Assembly: GCA_030949385.1 (NCBI GenBank)
Contig: JAUZSP010000003.1
Coordinates: forward strand, 186,001 to 250,000
Direction of reading: 5' to 3'
DNA length: 64,000 nt
Source: Gammaproteobacteria bacterium
GTDB taxonomy: Bacteria > Pseudomonadota > Gammaproteobacteria > JAUZRS01
Made by a program: the position numbers and the translations under genes. Every line of letters begins with the position of its first letter. Position 1 is the first letter of the stretch. Positions 49,288 through 58,856 of this stretch are shown piece after piece. Below the pieces are notes generated by a model. The model saw only the letters and a program-made list of their open reading frames with translations, made no database searches and was not told the origin of the DNA.

Positions 49288-50220
49288 TTAACTGGGATGG
49301 ATGCCCATGTTATTGAGAATGGCGCGTGCGCCGCTGTCAAGCAGGGTCTCGGCCAGTTGTGTGCCGAGCTGTTCTGCCTGCTGAGCAGAGCCATGGATTT
49401 CAGCGCGCACCACCTGTTTGCCATCGGGGCTGCCCACCAACCCGCGCAGGTGCAGTTGCTCGTCATCAATGATGGCATAACCGCCGATGGGCACTTGGCA
49501 GCCACCCTGTAGGCGACGGTTCATGGCGCGTTCTGCTGTGACGCGCAGAACTGTATCAGGGTCATTAAGCGGAGCCAATAAGGTTTCGATACGAGGGTCG
49601 TTGAGGCGACATTCAATGCCAACGGCACCTTGACCCACGGCGGGCAGACTCTGTTCCGGTTCGATAAAGGTTTTGATGCGCTCGGGCATCTCCAGACGAA
49701 TCAGACCGGCGGCGGCGAGAATGATGGCGTCGTAGTCGTCGTTGTCCAGCTTCGCTAAACGGCTGTTGACGTTGCCACGCAGATCAAGCAGTTTGAAGTC
49801 GGGGAAACGCTCTTTCAATTGGGTTTGACGACGCAGGGAGCAAGTACCCACACGGGCATCGCTGGGCAGTTCGTCAAGGGAGGTGTAGCGGTTGGAGACA
49901 AAGGCATCACGGGGGTCTTCCCGTTGCATAATCACCGCCAACTGAAAGCCTTCAGGCAGTTCGGCAGGCACGTCTTTCATCGAGTGGACGGCAATGTCGG
50001 CTTCACCGGCCAACATACCTTCCTCTAACTCTTTGACAAACAAGCCTTTGCCGCCGATTTTGGCCAGTGGGCTGTCGAGAATTTTATCTCCTTGGGTGAC
50101 CATTTTGACCAACTCGATGTTCAAGTCGGGGTTGAGTGCCTGCAGACGGCGGGCAACTTCGTGGGCTTGCCAGAGGGCGAGAGGGCTTTTGCGGGTGGCG
50201 ATGCGAATGGTTTGAGTCAT
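49288..50220 (-). CDS. hemC: Hydroxymethylbilane synthase (porphobilinogen deaminase)
   Basis: Joins four porphobilinogens into hydroxymethylbilane. The 310-aa product has [19 protein letters not shown], the substrate loop [40 protein letters not shown] and the cofactor-carrying Cys in [12 protein letters not shown]. First gene of the hemC-D-X-Y unit; in Pseudomonas algZ-algR is directly upstream of hemC, and here a thioredoxin-like gene lies between them. Confidence 0.97.
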   Translation of the reverse strand: MTQTIRIATRKSPLALWQAHEVARRLQALNPDLNIELVKMVTQGDKILDSPLAKIGGKGLFVKELEEGMLAGEADIAVHSMKDVPAELPEGFQLAVIMQREDPRDAFVSNRYTSLDELPSDARVGTCSLRRQTQLKERFPDFKLLDLRGNVNSRLAKLDNDDYDAIILAAAGLIRLEMPERIKTFIEPEQSLPAVGQGAVGIECRLNDPRIETLLAPLNDPDTVLRVTAERAMNRRLQGGCQVPIGGYAIIDDEQLHLRGLVGSPDGKQVVRAEIHGSAQQAEQLGTQLAETLLDSGARAILNNMGIHPS

Positions 50221-50332
50221 AAGAGGTGCTTGCAGCTTTGTTTAAGGCTAATATTAGGGAAATTTTTCAATCCGTTTTTAACAGAAAATGGATTCGATGT
50301 CTTGTTTTTCAGGATAAAAAAGAGCGTTTGTG

Positions 50333-50821
50333 ATGTTAAAGTGGCTGTTGTTTTGTTTTTCTGTTGTTCTGTTTCCTTCTGTTTTGCTGGCCGCAGAGGT
50401 GCAAGTGGTGAGTGACTTGCGCCAAGAGGCTAAGTTGTCTCAGCAGCGAGGCTTGCCTTTGTTGATCAGTTTTTCAGCGGAGGAGTGTCATTACTGTGAA
50501 CTGCTTGAAGAGGATTTTTTAGAGCCGCTGTTGTTGCGTCAAGTGGATCGAGATCGAGTGATTATCCGTAAGTTGGAGCTGGATGGGGAGGATGTGCGTG
50601 GATTTGATGGTGCGTTGCTTAGTCCTGCCGCTGTGGCGCGTCGTTACGGGGTGACGGTGACACCCACGGTGCTGTTTTTGGATTCGCAAGGAGAGGAGTT
50701 AAGCGAGCGCCTGATTGGTATCTCTACCCCAGAGTTGTTTGGCGCTTATTTGGATCAGAGTATTGATCAAGCGCGCTCTGTTTTACGAGCAAAGACGTTT
50801 AGTTTTTCCCAAACGCCTTAA
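50333..50821 (+). CDS. Periplasmic thioredoxin-fold protein (SoxW/thioredoxin-like)
   Basis: A 162-aa protein with a signal peptide (LKWLLFCFSVVLFPSVLLAA) and a thioredoxin-fold core: SFSAEECHYCELLEEDFLEP carries a C-x-x-C redox motif (CHYC), and YGVTVTPTVLFLDSQGEEL has the cis-Pro region TPT. The Cys pair and the position of the Pro suggest a reductase or isomerase-type thioredoxin. It runs opposite to hemC and algR and is convergent with algR two bases away. It could reduce periplasmic proteins such as those of thiosulfate oxidation, but no sox genes are seen here. Confidence 0.78.
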   Translation: MLKWLLFCFSVVLFPSVLLAAEVQVVSDLRQEAKLSQQRGLPLLISFSAEECHYCELLEEDFLEPLLLRQVDRDRVIIRKLELDGEDVRGFDGALLSPAAVARRYGVTVTPTVLFLDSQGEELSERLIGISTPELFGAYLDQSIDQARSVLRAKTFSFSQTP

Positions 50822-50823
50822 TT

Positions 50824-51564
50824 TCAACTCAACTGCATCGCTTTGAGTTTTTTTCTCACCGCAGGCAGGTGACGACGGCTGATGTCCAGACGCTGTTCTG
50901 AATTGCGAAAACAGATTAAATAACCGCCTTCGTTGTTTTTCACAATGCCGGAGATGTGGCTGTTGGCCACCAAGGCGTTGCGATGAATGCGGGTAAAACC
51001 GTCGTTAAATTCCTCTTGCAGCAGCTTGAGTGAATCTTCGATCAGATCTTCGCCCTCTTTGTGGTGAATGGTGACGTATTTGTGTTCGGCTAAAAAGTAG
51101 AGAATCTGCGGCACGGGGATCAGGTTAAGGTTGCCCCGTTGGCGAACACAGATGTGGCTGCGGGCAGTCTGTCGCTCTTCTTGTACTGCGGCGCTGAGTT
51201 GAGCGCGATTGGGTTTAACCGCTTTGTGCAAGGCTCGTTCGAGGCGTTCTTTGCGGATCGGTTTCATCAGATAACCCAGCGCATGGGTCTGAAAGGCATC
51301 CAGTGCGTGGTCGCTGTAGGCGGTGGTGAAGATGATCGCAGGAGGTTGTTCTAGGGTGGTCAAATGTTGAGCGGCTTCTAGACCGTCCATGCCCGGCATT
51401 CTGATGTCCATTAGGATCACGTCGGGCTGTAGGCGATCCGCCAGAGTCAGTGCGCTGTGGCCGTTATCGGCCTCGCCAACCACGGTGTAGTCGGAAAAGT
51501 CTTCCAGTAAGCGTTGTAGACGTGAGCGGGCTAGGGGTTCATCGTCAACGATCAGTACGTTCAT
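50824..51564 (-). CDS. algR: LytTR-type response regulator AlgR
   Basis: A 246-aa transcription regulator: receiver domain with VDDEPLARSRLQ and the phospho-acceptor in VILMDIRMPGMDG, a Lys in LMKPIRKERL, and a C-terminal LytTR DNA-binding domain (FLAEHKYVTIHHKEGEDL, FTRIHRNALVANSHI). In Pseudomonas AlgR controls alginate, twitching and virulence genes together with AlgZ. Gene order algZ-algR fits. It overlaps algZ by four bases. Confidence 0.94.
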   Translation of the reverse strand: MNVLIVDDEPLARSRLQRLLEDFSDYTVVGEADNGHSALTLADRLQPDVILMDIRMPGMDGLEAAQHLTTLEQPPAIIFTTAYSDHALDAFQTHALGYLMKPIRKERLERALHKAVKPNRAQLSAAVQEERQTARSHICVRQRGNLNLIPVPQILYFLAEHKYVTIHHKEGEDLIEDSLKLLQEEFNDGFTRIHRNALVANSHISGIVKNNEGGYLICFRNSEQRLDISRRHLPAVRKKLKAMQLS

Positions 51565-52637
51565 AGTTTTACTCTCTCTCCCAAAGGGGCTTCCAAAGTA
51601 ACGCGGTAATGGTTGTTTTTCAGCTGTACGCTCATCTTGCCACGGTTGGCAAAGGCGAGCGCAAAACGCTGGCGAACGTTGTCTTGGGCAATTTGATTGC
51701 CCGATTGTGCTTTTTTACCGTCAGTAGGTACGGGGTTGCTGATTTCGATTCTGATGCACTGTTGGCGTTTTTTGGCGGTAATGCGAATGGTGCCGCCTTT
51801 GGGCAGTTGTTCAATGCCGTGGTAGACCGCATTTTCCACCAGAGGTTGAATGCTTAAGGCGGGTAGATTGATGGCGTAAGCGGCTTCATCAATGTCCCAG
51901 ATGACACGCAGACGGCTGCCCAAACGCAGAGATTCGATGCGTAAATAACTGCGTGCCAGCTCAAGTTCGTCTTCTAAGTTAAGGCTTTCACTGCTAGAGA
52001 GGCTGGCGCGAAACAGCTCGGAGAGGTCTTCCACCGCTTGTTCGGCCAAAATAGGGTCGGAGCGGGTCAGACTGGCAATGATGTTCATGCTGTTAAAGAG
52101 AAAATGGGGGCGAATGCGCGCTTGCAGTGCTCGAATGCGTGAGCGAGCTTCGGCTTCAATGTGCAGTTTTGATTGGTGTTGAATGTAGAGGTAACGCAGG
52201 GCAATGGCGGTGATGATCAGGCTGATGAGCAAGTTGCTCAGCAGTGAATCGAGCAACCAATCTTTTTGCAAACTGGCGGCGATGCCGGTGAACAGGGTGA
52301 TGGCGTAAGAGAGCAGGGTAAAGAGGATCGTTAGGGCTTGAATGAGGCCAAAACTGATTAGAGCGGCTTGCACGTTGTTCAAACGGCGTAAAAATTTTTG
52401 CAGTGAGCACATGATGGATATGCTGCTCAGGGCGATCCACTGAATAAACAGGGAAACCAGCGCCAAATAACTGAGGCGATCCATAAAGCTGCCCGGTTGA
52501 GCAATGGCGAGAACCATCGCCAATAGTTCGGCGACCAAAATGATTATAATTAAATTCCCTTTTTCACAAAAATCGGGTAGAAAAAGACCGCTCAATTGCG
52601 TTGATAGAGGCGGATCTTTATGGGTGATTTGTGCCAT
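51561..52637 (-). CDS. algZ: Sensor histidine kinase AlgZ/FimS-like
   Basis: A 358-aa membrane kinase of the LytS type. The N-terminal half has about four membrane segments (IIIILVAELLAMVLAIA, LALVSLFIQWIALSSISI, FGLIQALTILFTLLSYAITL, LISLIITAIALRYLYI), followed by the kinase domain with the phospho-acceptor motif ARIRPHFLFNSMN and an ATP-binding region with LSIQPLVENAVYHGIEQL. It shares a four-base overlap with algR. Diverges from argH, as in Pseudomonas. Its signal is unknown. Confidence 0.92.
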   Translation of the reverse strand: MAQITHKDPPLSTQLSGLFLPDFCEKGNLIIIILVAELLAMVLAIAQPGSFMDRLSYLALVSLFIQWIALSSISIMCSLQKFLRRLNNVQAALISFGLIQALTILFTLLSYAITLFTGIAASLQKDWLLDSLLSNLLISLIITAIALRYLYIQHQSKLHIEAEARSRIRALQARIRPHFLFNSMNIIASLTRSDPILAEQAVEDLSELFRASLSSSESLNLEDELELARSYLRIESLRLGSRLRVIWDIDEAAYAINLPALSIQPLVENAVYHGIEQLPKGGTIRITAKKRQQCIRIEISNPVPTDGKKAQSGNQIAQDNVRQRFALAFANRGKMSVQLKNNHYRVTLEAPLGERVKL

Positions 52638-52842
52638 AAATTAAGGAAAAACTGTCATTATTGTATAAGTGAATAGGGTTCCGAAAGCCTTTTGTCGGAT
52701 AAATTGATCATACTCGTGATTATTATAAAAAACTGCAAGTGGTTGATTATTTGAGTTGTTTCACCGCTTAACGGCCATTTTGCTGTTATTAACGGTCAAT
52801 GTGCTTGCTATACTTGGGAATAATTAACAGTGAGAGGCAAAT
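52638..52842. promoter_or_regulatory. algZ-argH divergent promoter region
   Basis: A 205-bp AT-rich gap between algZ and argH. TGCTATACT lies at about 52807-52815, an extended -10-like motif 28 bases before argH. No convincing -35 is seen. The region should hold both divergent promoters. Confidence 0.35.
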
Positions 52843-54252
52843 ATGAGTCAGGAAAACAGCAGAAGCAAACTTCTGAGTGGACGTTTTAGTGAGGCCACCG
52901 ATGCCTTTGTTCAGGAATTTACTGCTTCGATACATTTCGATAAGCGTATGTATCGTCAAGACATCGAAGGTTCACGAGCACACGCCAAGATGTTGACTAA
53001 GGTGGGGGTGTTAAATGACGAGGAGTTGACCTCGATTTTAACCGGCCTAAATGAGGTTGAAGCGGATATTGAAGCGGGACGGTTAGAGTGGTCGGTGGCG
53101 TTAGAAGACGTTCACATGAACATTGAAGCGCGTTTGACCGACAAAATTGGTCTGGCAGGCAAAAAACTGCATACGGGGCGCTCGCGCAACGATCAAGTGG
53201 CGACGGACATTCGTCTCTATCTGCGCGATGAGATGGAGCCTATTTTGGCGCAGTTGCAACGTCTGATGGAGGCTTTGCTGGATCAAGCTGAGAACAACGC
53301 CGAGGTGATTATGCCGGGCTTTACCCACCTGCAAACGGCTCAACCGGTCACCTTTGGCCATCATTTGTTGGCGTGGTTTGAGATGTTGATGCGCGATGCG
53401 GATCGTTTGTTGGATTGTCGTAAGCGATTTAATGTCTTGCCTCTGGGGGCAGCAGCTTTGGCCGGTACCAGTTATCCCATTGACCGTTTTTACACCGCTG
53501 AACTGTTGGGGTTTGATGCGCCAACGGAGAATTCGTTGGATTCGGTTAGTGATCGTGATTTTGCCATCGAGTTTTGCGCGGCTGGTGCTTTGATCATGAC
53601 CCATCTGTCGCGTTTCTCTGAGGAGCTGGTGCTGTGGGCGTCGGCGCAGTTTGATTTTATTGATCTGCCCGATCGGTTTTGCACCGGTTCTTCCATTATG
53701 CCGCAGAAAAAAAACCCCGATGTACCTGAGCTGGTGCGCGGTAAAACCGGTCGAGTGAATGGCAATTTGATCAGTATGTTGACCCTGATGAAATCACAGC
53801 CTTTGGCCTACAACAAAGACAATCAAGAAGACAAAGAGCCGCTGTTTGATACTATTGATACCTTGCTGGGCTGCTTACGCGCCTTTGCCGATATGATGCC
53901 AGCGGTGACAGCCAAACAAGAGGTGATGTACGCCGCTGCCAAACAAGGGTTTTCCACGGCTACGGATCTGGCTGATTATTTGGTTTGTAAAGGTTTGCCG
54001 TTCCGTGATGCTCATGAGGTGGTGGGTAAGGCGGTGCAGTTTGGGGTGCAAGAGGAGCGTGATTTGAGCGAGATGAGCTTGGCAGAGTTGCAGGTTTTTT
54101 CAGACAGCATCAGTAAGGATGTGTTTGAAGTGTTGACGCTGGAAGGTTCGGTGGCCAGTCGGGATCACATCGGTGGTACTGCACCAAAACAGGTCAAACA
54201 GGCGGTGGTGCGCGGTCGTCAGCGTCTGCTTGATTTGTTGCAAGTAGGCTAA
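52843..54252 (+). CDS. argH: Argininosuccinate lyase
   Basis: Splits argininosuccinate to arginine and fumarate, the last step of arginine synthesis. The 469-aa protein has [20 protein letters not shown], the substrate region [27 protein letters not shown] being the fumarase-superfamily motif, and the signature [20 protein letters not shown]. It sits between the AlgZ/AlgR pair and an Hpt gene, as in related genomes. Confidence 0.98.
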   Translation: MSQENSRSKLLSGRFSEATDAFVQEFTASIHFDKRMYRQDIEGSRAHAKMLTKVGVLNDEELTSILTGLNEVEADIEAGRLEWSVALEDVHMNIEARLTDKIGLAGKKLHTGRSRNDQVATDIRLYLRDEMEPILAQLQRLMEALLDQAENNAEVIMPGFTHLQTAQPVTFGHHLLAWFEMLMRDADRLLDCRKRFNVLPLGAAALAGTSYPIDRFYTAELLGFDAPTENSLDSVSDRDFAIEFCAAGALIMTHLSRFSEELVLWASAQFDFIDLPDRFCTGSSIMPQKKNPDVPELVRGKTGRVNGNLISMLTLMKSQPLAYNKDNQEDKEPLFDTIDTLLGCLRAFADMMPAVTAKQEVMYAAAKQGFSTATDLADYLVCKGLPFRDAHEVVGKAVQFGVQEERDLSEMSLAELQVFSDSISKDVFEVLTLEGSVASRDHIGGTAPKQVKQAVVRGRQRLLDLLQVG

Positions 54253-54262
54253 AATGCAGTGC

Positions 54263-54613
54263 TCAGTTCAGGTATTTGCGACTTAGGTTTTGCAGCGCGT
54301 TTTTTACCTGACTGTATTCATTGACCAGCTGTTGTTGTAATAGCTCGGCATGTTCTGCGTCACCAGCACGGCCTTTCTGTTCCAGTTCAAAGGCGACGGC
54401 CATTAGACGTTCTGCACCCAAATTTCCGCTGCTGCCTTTGATGCGGTGAGCGGTTTTGGCTAAGGCATCGCTGTCGTGTTGGGCGATGGCGGTGCCGGTT
54501 TGTTCAATCAGCTCGGGGATTGTGTCTTGAAATGTCTGTAGCAGAGAAGGCATCTCTTCTTCCATGATGTCGCACAGCTCTTCAAACATTGTCTCGTTGA
54601 TGGTGGTTCCCAT
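54263..54613 (-). CDS. Hpt-domain phosphotransfer protein
   Basis: A 116-aa single-domain protein with the histidine phosphotransfer motif AKTAHRIKGSSGNLGAERLM; His in this motif is the phospho-acceptor. It starts MGTTINETMFEELCDIMEEE. An Hpt protein separate from its kinase relays phosphate to a receiver, such as a hybrid kinase or AlgR-like regulator. It is convergent with argH and has no linked kinase. Confidence 0.9.
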   Translation of the reverse strand: MGTTINETMFEELCDIMEEEMPSLLQTFQDTIPELIEQTGTAIAQHDSDALAKTAHRIKGSSGNLGAERLMAVAFELEQKGRAGDAEHAELLQQQLVNEYSQVKNALQNLSRKYLN

Positions 54614-54710
54614 CGTGACTCCTTTCCGTTAAAAAATAGTATCGTATCGCTTATTAAAGAATTTTTATTCTATTATAGTCTCAGTTTTGTTAGAAAATCG
54701 AGGAAGATCC

Positions 54711-55082
54711 TTATCTTTTTCGATTTGCCTCGTATTGATTGGCGACTATGAGGACTTCAGGGACACGTGCTTTTATCGCTGCGGCTATTTCATAAGATAG
54801 TCCAGGAATGGGTTTTATGCTGACCCAAAGCACGTTGATTTTTAAATTAAGGTCGGCAAAGACAATTTTGTCTTGATAGAGGTCGAAAATTTTTTCGATC
54901 TGGAGCACTGTTTCTTGTTGTTGCTCTAAGGGCTTTTTGTTGAGTTTGGGAATGTGTAGGATAAAATCAAACAGAGAAACGCCGTTTTCATCTCGTTTTG
55001 GGGCGCGCTGCCAAAGCGGTTGAGAGGGCTCTAAACCGAGGCTACTTTGCACTGATGTGCCATGTTGTTTGTCGAGTTTCAT
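54711..55082 (-). CDS. Conserved hypothetical protein
   Basis: A 123-aa soluble protein with no membrane segment or motif I recognise. It reads like a mixed alpha-beta domain: QRAPKRDENGVSLFDFILHI, PKLNKKPLEQQQETVLQIEK, IVFADLNLKINVLWVSIKPI and PEVLIVANQYEANRKR. The 97-nt gap before the Hpt gene is AT-rich. The ORF is clean and well-formed, so it is probably a real gene; relatives may exist in sulfur-oxidising gammaproteobacteria, but I cannot name a family. Confidence 0.6.
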   Translation of the reverse strand: MKLDKQHGTSVQSSLGLEPSQPLWQRAPKRDENGVSLFDFILHIPKLNKKPLEQQQETVLQIEKIFDLYQDKIVFADLNLKINVLWVSIKPIPGLSYEIAAAIKARVPEVLIVANQYEANRKR

Positions 55083-55094
55083 AATATGATGCGC

Positions 55095-55763
55095 TCATTT
55101 TAATGTTGTTATTAACCATGTTCTTATTTGGTCGATTTCATCGGCACAAAGGCTGTGTGCCATCGGATATTCTGACCATTGAAAGGGGATCTGCTGCTGT
55201 TGTAACGTTTGGTAGGAGGTTTGGGCAACATGAATGGGAATGACGGAATCCTGCTGGCCGTGGGCGATAAAAATAGGCTGATTTTTGTGGGGGTGTTTTA
55301 GATCTTTTGGCAGAGGCAGATAGGAAGAGAGGATCATCAGACCGGCCAGTGGTTGTGAGGTGTGTAAACCGCAGTGCAGGGCAATGGCTCCACCTTGAGA
55401 GAATCCGGCCAGAATGATCTGTGCATGAGCGATGCCGCGCTGGTTTTCTCGTTGGATCAGCTGTTCGACTTGAGCGCAGGAGTGCAAAATGCCTGCGCGG
55501 TCTTGTGGGTGCTCAAAGTCCAATGAGGTGAGATCGTACCAAGCGCGCATGGTTTGTTGGCCATTGATGGTAATGGGACGAATCGGAGCGTGTGGGAAGA
55601 TAAACCGCACCCCACCCAACTCCGTGGGCAGGTGCAGTTCTGGCACGATGGCCTCAAAGTCATGGCCATCGGCTCCCAAGCCGTGCAGCCAAATAACGCT
55701 GTTTTTGACCTGTTCGGCGGTCTGTAATTCGACGCACTCTAGGATATTGCTTGTTTGCTGCAT
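55095..55763 (-). CDS. Alpha/beta-hydrolase, carboxylesterase family
   Basis: A 222-aa cytosolic esterase of the phospholipase/carboxylesterase family. The nucleophile elbow is GFSQGGA (Ser), the acid residue is in HGQQDSVIP and the His is in PMAHSLCADEI. N-terminal NSVIWLHGLGADGHDFEAI gives the oxyanion-hole HGxG motif. Commonly annotated estB or similar. Its substrate is unknown. Confidence 0.9.
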   Translation of the reverse strand: MQQTSNILECVELQTAEQVKNSVIWLHGLGADGHDFEAIVPELHLPTELGGVRFIFPHAPIRPITINGQQTMRAWYDLTSLDFEHPQDRAGILHSCAQVEQLIQRENQRGIAHAQIILAGFSQGGAIALHCGLHTSQPLAGLMILSSYLPLPKDLKHPHKNQPIFIAHGQQDSVIPIHVAQTSYQTLQQQQIPFQWSEYPMAHSLCADEIDQIRTWLITTLK

Positions 55764-55876
55764 TGTGTCTTCTGCCTGTGAGTTTATGCCTTGGGGTTGA
55801 TTATTTTAGCGCTTTGATTTTCTCGAAGATAGTCAGCCGTTATACTGTGAAAAATTGAATTAAGTGAGTGAATGGC

Positions 55877-56047
55877 ATGTATTTTTGTTGGTCTCGATGG
55901 CTTTTTTTTGCGGTAGTGGCCGGTTTGGCGCTGTTGAGCATGTTGAGCGGCTGTGGTTTGAAAGGGCCACTTTATTTGCCAACGGAACCCGCCGCTGAGC
56001 CTGTGCAGGCGCAGGAATCTGTGGCTCAAGACAATAATAGGAAGTAG
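55877..56047 (+). CDS. lptM: LPS-associated lipoprotein LptM (YifL)
   Basis: A 56-aa lipoprotein, too short for many gene finders. It has a membrane signal (AVVAGLALLSMLSGC) with the lipidated Cys at residue 26, followed by the family motif GLKGPLYLP. LptM assists LptD maturation in the outer membrane. It sits directly before lysA, the conserved position of this gene. Confidence 0.88.
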   Translation: MYFCWSRWLFFAVVAGLALLSMLSGCGLKGPLYLPTEPAAEPVQAQESVAQDNNRK

Positions 56048-56048
56048 G

Positions 56049-57296
56049 ATGGATTTTTTTGATTATAAAAACAAGCGGTTGTGTGCAGAAAGCGTTGATT
56101 TAAAAGAGTTGGCGGCGGAGTACGGTACACCGTTGTACGTCTATTCGCGGGCGACTTTGGAGCGGCATTGGCGTGCCTTTGATGATGCGTTGGCTGAACG
56201 TCGTCATTTGGTCTGTTATGCCGTTAAAGCCAACTCCAATGTGGCGGTGCTGAATGTGCTGGCGCGTTTGGGTTCGGGTTTTGACATCGTCTCCGTGGGT
56301 GAGCTGGAACGAGTCTTGGCGGCGGGCGGTGATCCCAAAAAGGTGGTCTTTTCCGGTGTGGGTAAACGTTCATCGGAGATTCGGCGCGCACTGCAAGTGG
56401 GGATTCGCTGTTTTAATGTCGAGTCGTTGCCAGAGCTGAAGCGGATCAATCGAGTGGCAATGATGGAGGGCAACGTGGCTGCGGTGTCGCTGCGGGTCAA
56501 CCCCGATGTGGACGCAAAAACACACCCCTACATCTCTACGGGTTTGAAAGAGAACAAGTTTGGCATTGCGGTAGATCAGGCTTTGACGGCGTATCAATAT
56601 GCGGCTTCGCTGTCGAATTTGCAGGTGGTGGGCATTGATTGCCATATCGGTTCTCAATTGACGGAGATCGCTCCCTTTGTGGCTGCGTTACAGCGCGTTT
56701 TGGCGTTGGTGGAAAAGATCGAAGCGGCGGGTATTGAGCTTCAGCATCTGGATCTGGGCGGTGGCTTGGGTATTTGTTACGACGATGAGACACCACCAGA
56801 ACCACGGCAGTGGGCTGAGGCCTTAAATGCGGTGTTGGGGGATCTGGACAAAGAGATTATCATCGAACCAGGGCGTGCCATTGCGGGTAATGCGGGTATC
56901 TTATTGACCGAGGTGGAGTTTTTGAAACCCACGGAGAGCCATAACTTTGCCATTGTGGATGCAGCGATGAACGATCTGCTGCGTCCGGCACTCTATCAAG
57001 CGTGGCAGAAGATTGTGCCGGTTCTGCCTCGTGACGGTAAAACAGAGGTGTACGATGTGGTCGGGCCGATCTGTGAAACCGGTGACTTTTTGGGTAAGGG
57101 GCGTGAGCTCTGTTTGCAAGAGGGGGATCTGTTGGCGATCCGTTCATCAGGGGCGTACGGTTTTACCATGAGTTCCAATTACAACAGCCGTCCGCGTGCC
57201 GCTGAGGTGATGGTGGACGGTGAGCACGCGCATCTGGTGCGTGCTCGTGAAACTGTGCAACAGTTGATGGTGGGCGAAAGCCTATTGCCGGAGTGA
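56049..57296 (+). CDS. lysA: Diaminopimelate decarboxylase
   Basis: PLP-dependent last step of lysine synthesis. The 415-aa product shows LVCYAVKANSNVAVLNVLAR (PLP Lys), GIDCHIGSQLTEIAPF, LDLGGGLGICYDDETPP, EPGRAIAGNAGILLTEV and CETGDFLGKGREL. Starts one base after lptM and is followed nine bases later by dapF, so the pathway genes are grouped. Confidence 0.97.
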   Translation: MDFFDYKNKRLCAESVDLKELAAEYGTPLYVYSRATLERHWRAFDDALAERRHLVCYAVKANSNVAVLNVLARLGSGFDIVSVGELERVLAAGGDPKKVVFSGVGKRSSEIRRALQVGIRCFNVESLPELKRINRVAMMEGNVAAVSLRVNPDVDAKTHPYISTGLKENKFGIAVDQALTAYQYAASLSNLQVVGIDCHIGSQLTEIAPFVAALQRVLALVEKIEAAGIELQHLDLGGGLGICYDDETPPEPRQWAEALNAVLGDLDKEIIIEPGRAIAGNAGILLTEVEFLKPTESHNFAIVDAAMNDLLRPALYQAWQKIVPVLPRDGKTEVYDVVGPICETGDFLGKGRELCLQEGDLLAIRSSGAYGFTMSSNYNSRPRAAEVMVDGEHAHLVRARETVQQLMVGESLLPE

Positions 57297-57305
57297 GAAA
57301 AGATC

Positions 57306-58136
57306 ATGTTGCTTAATTTTACAAAAATGCACGGTTTAGGTAATGACTTTGTGGTGATTAATGCCTTTGAAGCCCCTGTGAATTTAGGTGTTGAGCAGTT
57401 GAGGTTTTTGGCGGATCGTCATGTTGGCGTGGGCTGTGATCAGATTTTGCTGGTGGAGCGGGCGCAGAGTGAACACGTGGATTTCCGTTATCGCATCTTT
57501 AATGCCGATGGTGGTGAAGTGCAGCAGTGCGGCAACGGTGCGCGTTGTTTTGCCCGTTTTGTGCTCGATGAGGGGTTGAGTAACAGCGCTGTGATCCCAG
57601 TAGAGACCGCAGGTGGCAATATTGTTTTGTACCTGCAGGAGGACGGTCAGGTGAAGGTCAATATGGGACAGCCTCGTTTTGAGCCTTCGGCATTGCCTTT
57701 TTTGGCCAATGAAGTCGCACACTCTTATTTGTTGGAAGTGGAGGGTCGGTCATATCAAGTTGGGGCGGTTTCGATGGGTAATCCTCATGTGGTGTTACAA
57801 GTAGAGGATGTTGATTTGGCTGCGGTTTCATCTTTGGGGGCATTGATTGAAGTTCATGATCGTTTTCCTGAGCGGGTAAATGTCGGTTTTATGCAGATTC
57901 TGGATCGTGATTCGATTCGGCTGCGGGTTTTTGAGCGTGGTGCGGCGGAGACCTTGGCCTGTGGCACCGGTGCGTGCGCGGCGGTTGCGGTAGGGCAACG
58001 GCAAGGTTTATTGGCGGACAAGGTGCAAGTCACATTGCCAGGAGGCACTTTGTCCGTTGAGTGGCAGGGAGAAGGTCATGATCTGTATATGACTGGGCCA
58101 GCAGAGCGAGTTTACCAAGGAGAGATTGAGTTATGA
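57306..58136 (+). CDS. dapF: Diaminopimelate epimerase
   Basis: Converts LL-DAP to meso-DAP for lysine and peptidoglycan. The 276-aa product has FTKMHGLGNDFVVINAFE, VQQCGNGARCFARFVLDEGL (first catalytic Cys) and GAAETLACGTGACAAVAVGQ (second catalytic Cys). It overlaps the DUF484 gene by four bases. Confidence 0.98.
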   Translation: MLLNFTKMHGLGNDFVVINAFEAPVNLGVEQLRFLADRHVGVGCDQILLVERAQSEHVDFRYRIFNADGGEVQQCGNGARCFARFVLDEGLSNSAVIPVETAGGNIVLYLQEDGQVKVNMGQPRFEPSALPFLANEVAHSYLLEVEGRSYQVGAVSMGNPHVVLQVEDVDLAAVSSLGALIEVHDRFPERVNVGFMQILDRDSIRLRVFERGAAETLACGTGACAAVAVGQRQGLLADKVQVTLPGGTLSVEWQGEGHDLYMTGPAERVYQGEIEL

Positions 58137-58837
58137 AAAACCAGTTGAACCCAGCACAGTCCACAGAACTGCCCAGTGAGGCGGAAGTGAGGCGTTATCT
58201 TGCTCAGAATCCTGATTTTTTTGAGCGTAATGGGGCATCGTTAGAGACGTTGGAATTGAAACACGCTTGCGTCCCAGCCGCTTCATTGATTGAACGACAG
58301 GTACAGCAGTTGCGAAGCCGTTCACAGCAGTTGGAATTGAAGCTGCAAGAGCTGCTGCGGGCGGCGGGCAATAATGATCGTCTGGCTGAGGCGCTGCAAC
58401 AGTTGGCTTTGGGGCTGTTTAAGGCCAAAAATATTGCTGCTGCGCTTTCCTTAACTGAAGATCTGCTGAAGCAGCAATTTTTGGCAGATCAGGTTGTGAT
58501 TCGTCTGCAGGTTGAAATGCCCAAACGCACGGCAAAAAAAATCCAACACTATTTTGTCGCTGAGGCTGGTAACTGGTCTGTGTTTGAGGATCTGTTGTTG
58601 AGCGGTCGTATTGTCTGTGGGCGCTTGCTGAGCGATCAGCTGCGGTTTTTTTCTCTACAAAGTGAGCTGCAAAAAGGCTCTCATGCGTTGATGCCTCTGC
58701 TCAGTGGGGAGCGAATTTTAGGAGTGATGATGATCGGAAGCCATGATCCCGATCGTTTTAGTCCAACTATGGGGGTTGATTTTTTAAATCATTTCTCTCA
58801 ATTGCTTGCCGGTCGTTTGGCGCAGTTTTTTAAATAG
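58133..58837 (+). CDS. DUF484 family protein
   Basis: A 234-aa protein: N-terminal helical part SEAEVRRYLAQNPDFFERNG, a coiled coil of about 40 residues (RQVQQLRSRSQQLELKLQEL), and a GAF-like C-terminal domain (LMPLLSGERILGVMMIGSHD, FSPTMGVDFLNHFSQLLAGR). The family is known between dapF and xerC in gammaproteobacteria; its molecular role is unknown. Confidence 0.94.
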   Translation: MKNQLNPAQSTELPSEAEVRRYLAQNPDFFERNGASLETLELKHACVPAASLIERQVQQLRSRSQQLELKLQELLRAAGNNDRLAEALQQLALGLFKAKNIAAALSLTEDLLKQQFLADQVVIRLQVEMPKRTAKKIQHYFVAEAGNWSVFEDLLLSGRIVCGRLLSDQLRFFSLQSELQKGSHALMPLLSGERILGVMMIGSHDPDRFSPTMGVDFLNHFSQLLAGRLAQFFK

Positions 58838-58856
58838 TTGCTGGTTTTTTATAAAT

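Noticed and set aside
54614-54710. Possible tRNA or small RNA in the gap after the Hpt gene
   Set aside because: The 97-nt gap is AT-rich, with no cloverleaf pairing or conserved T-loop.
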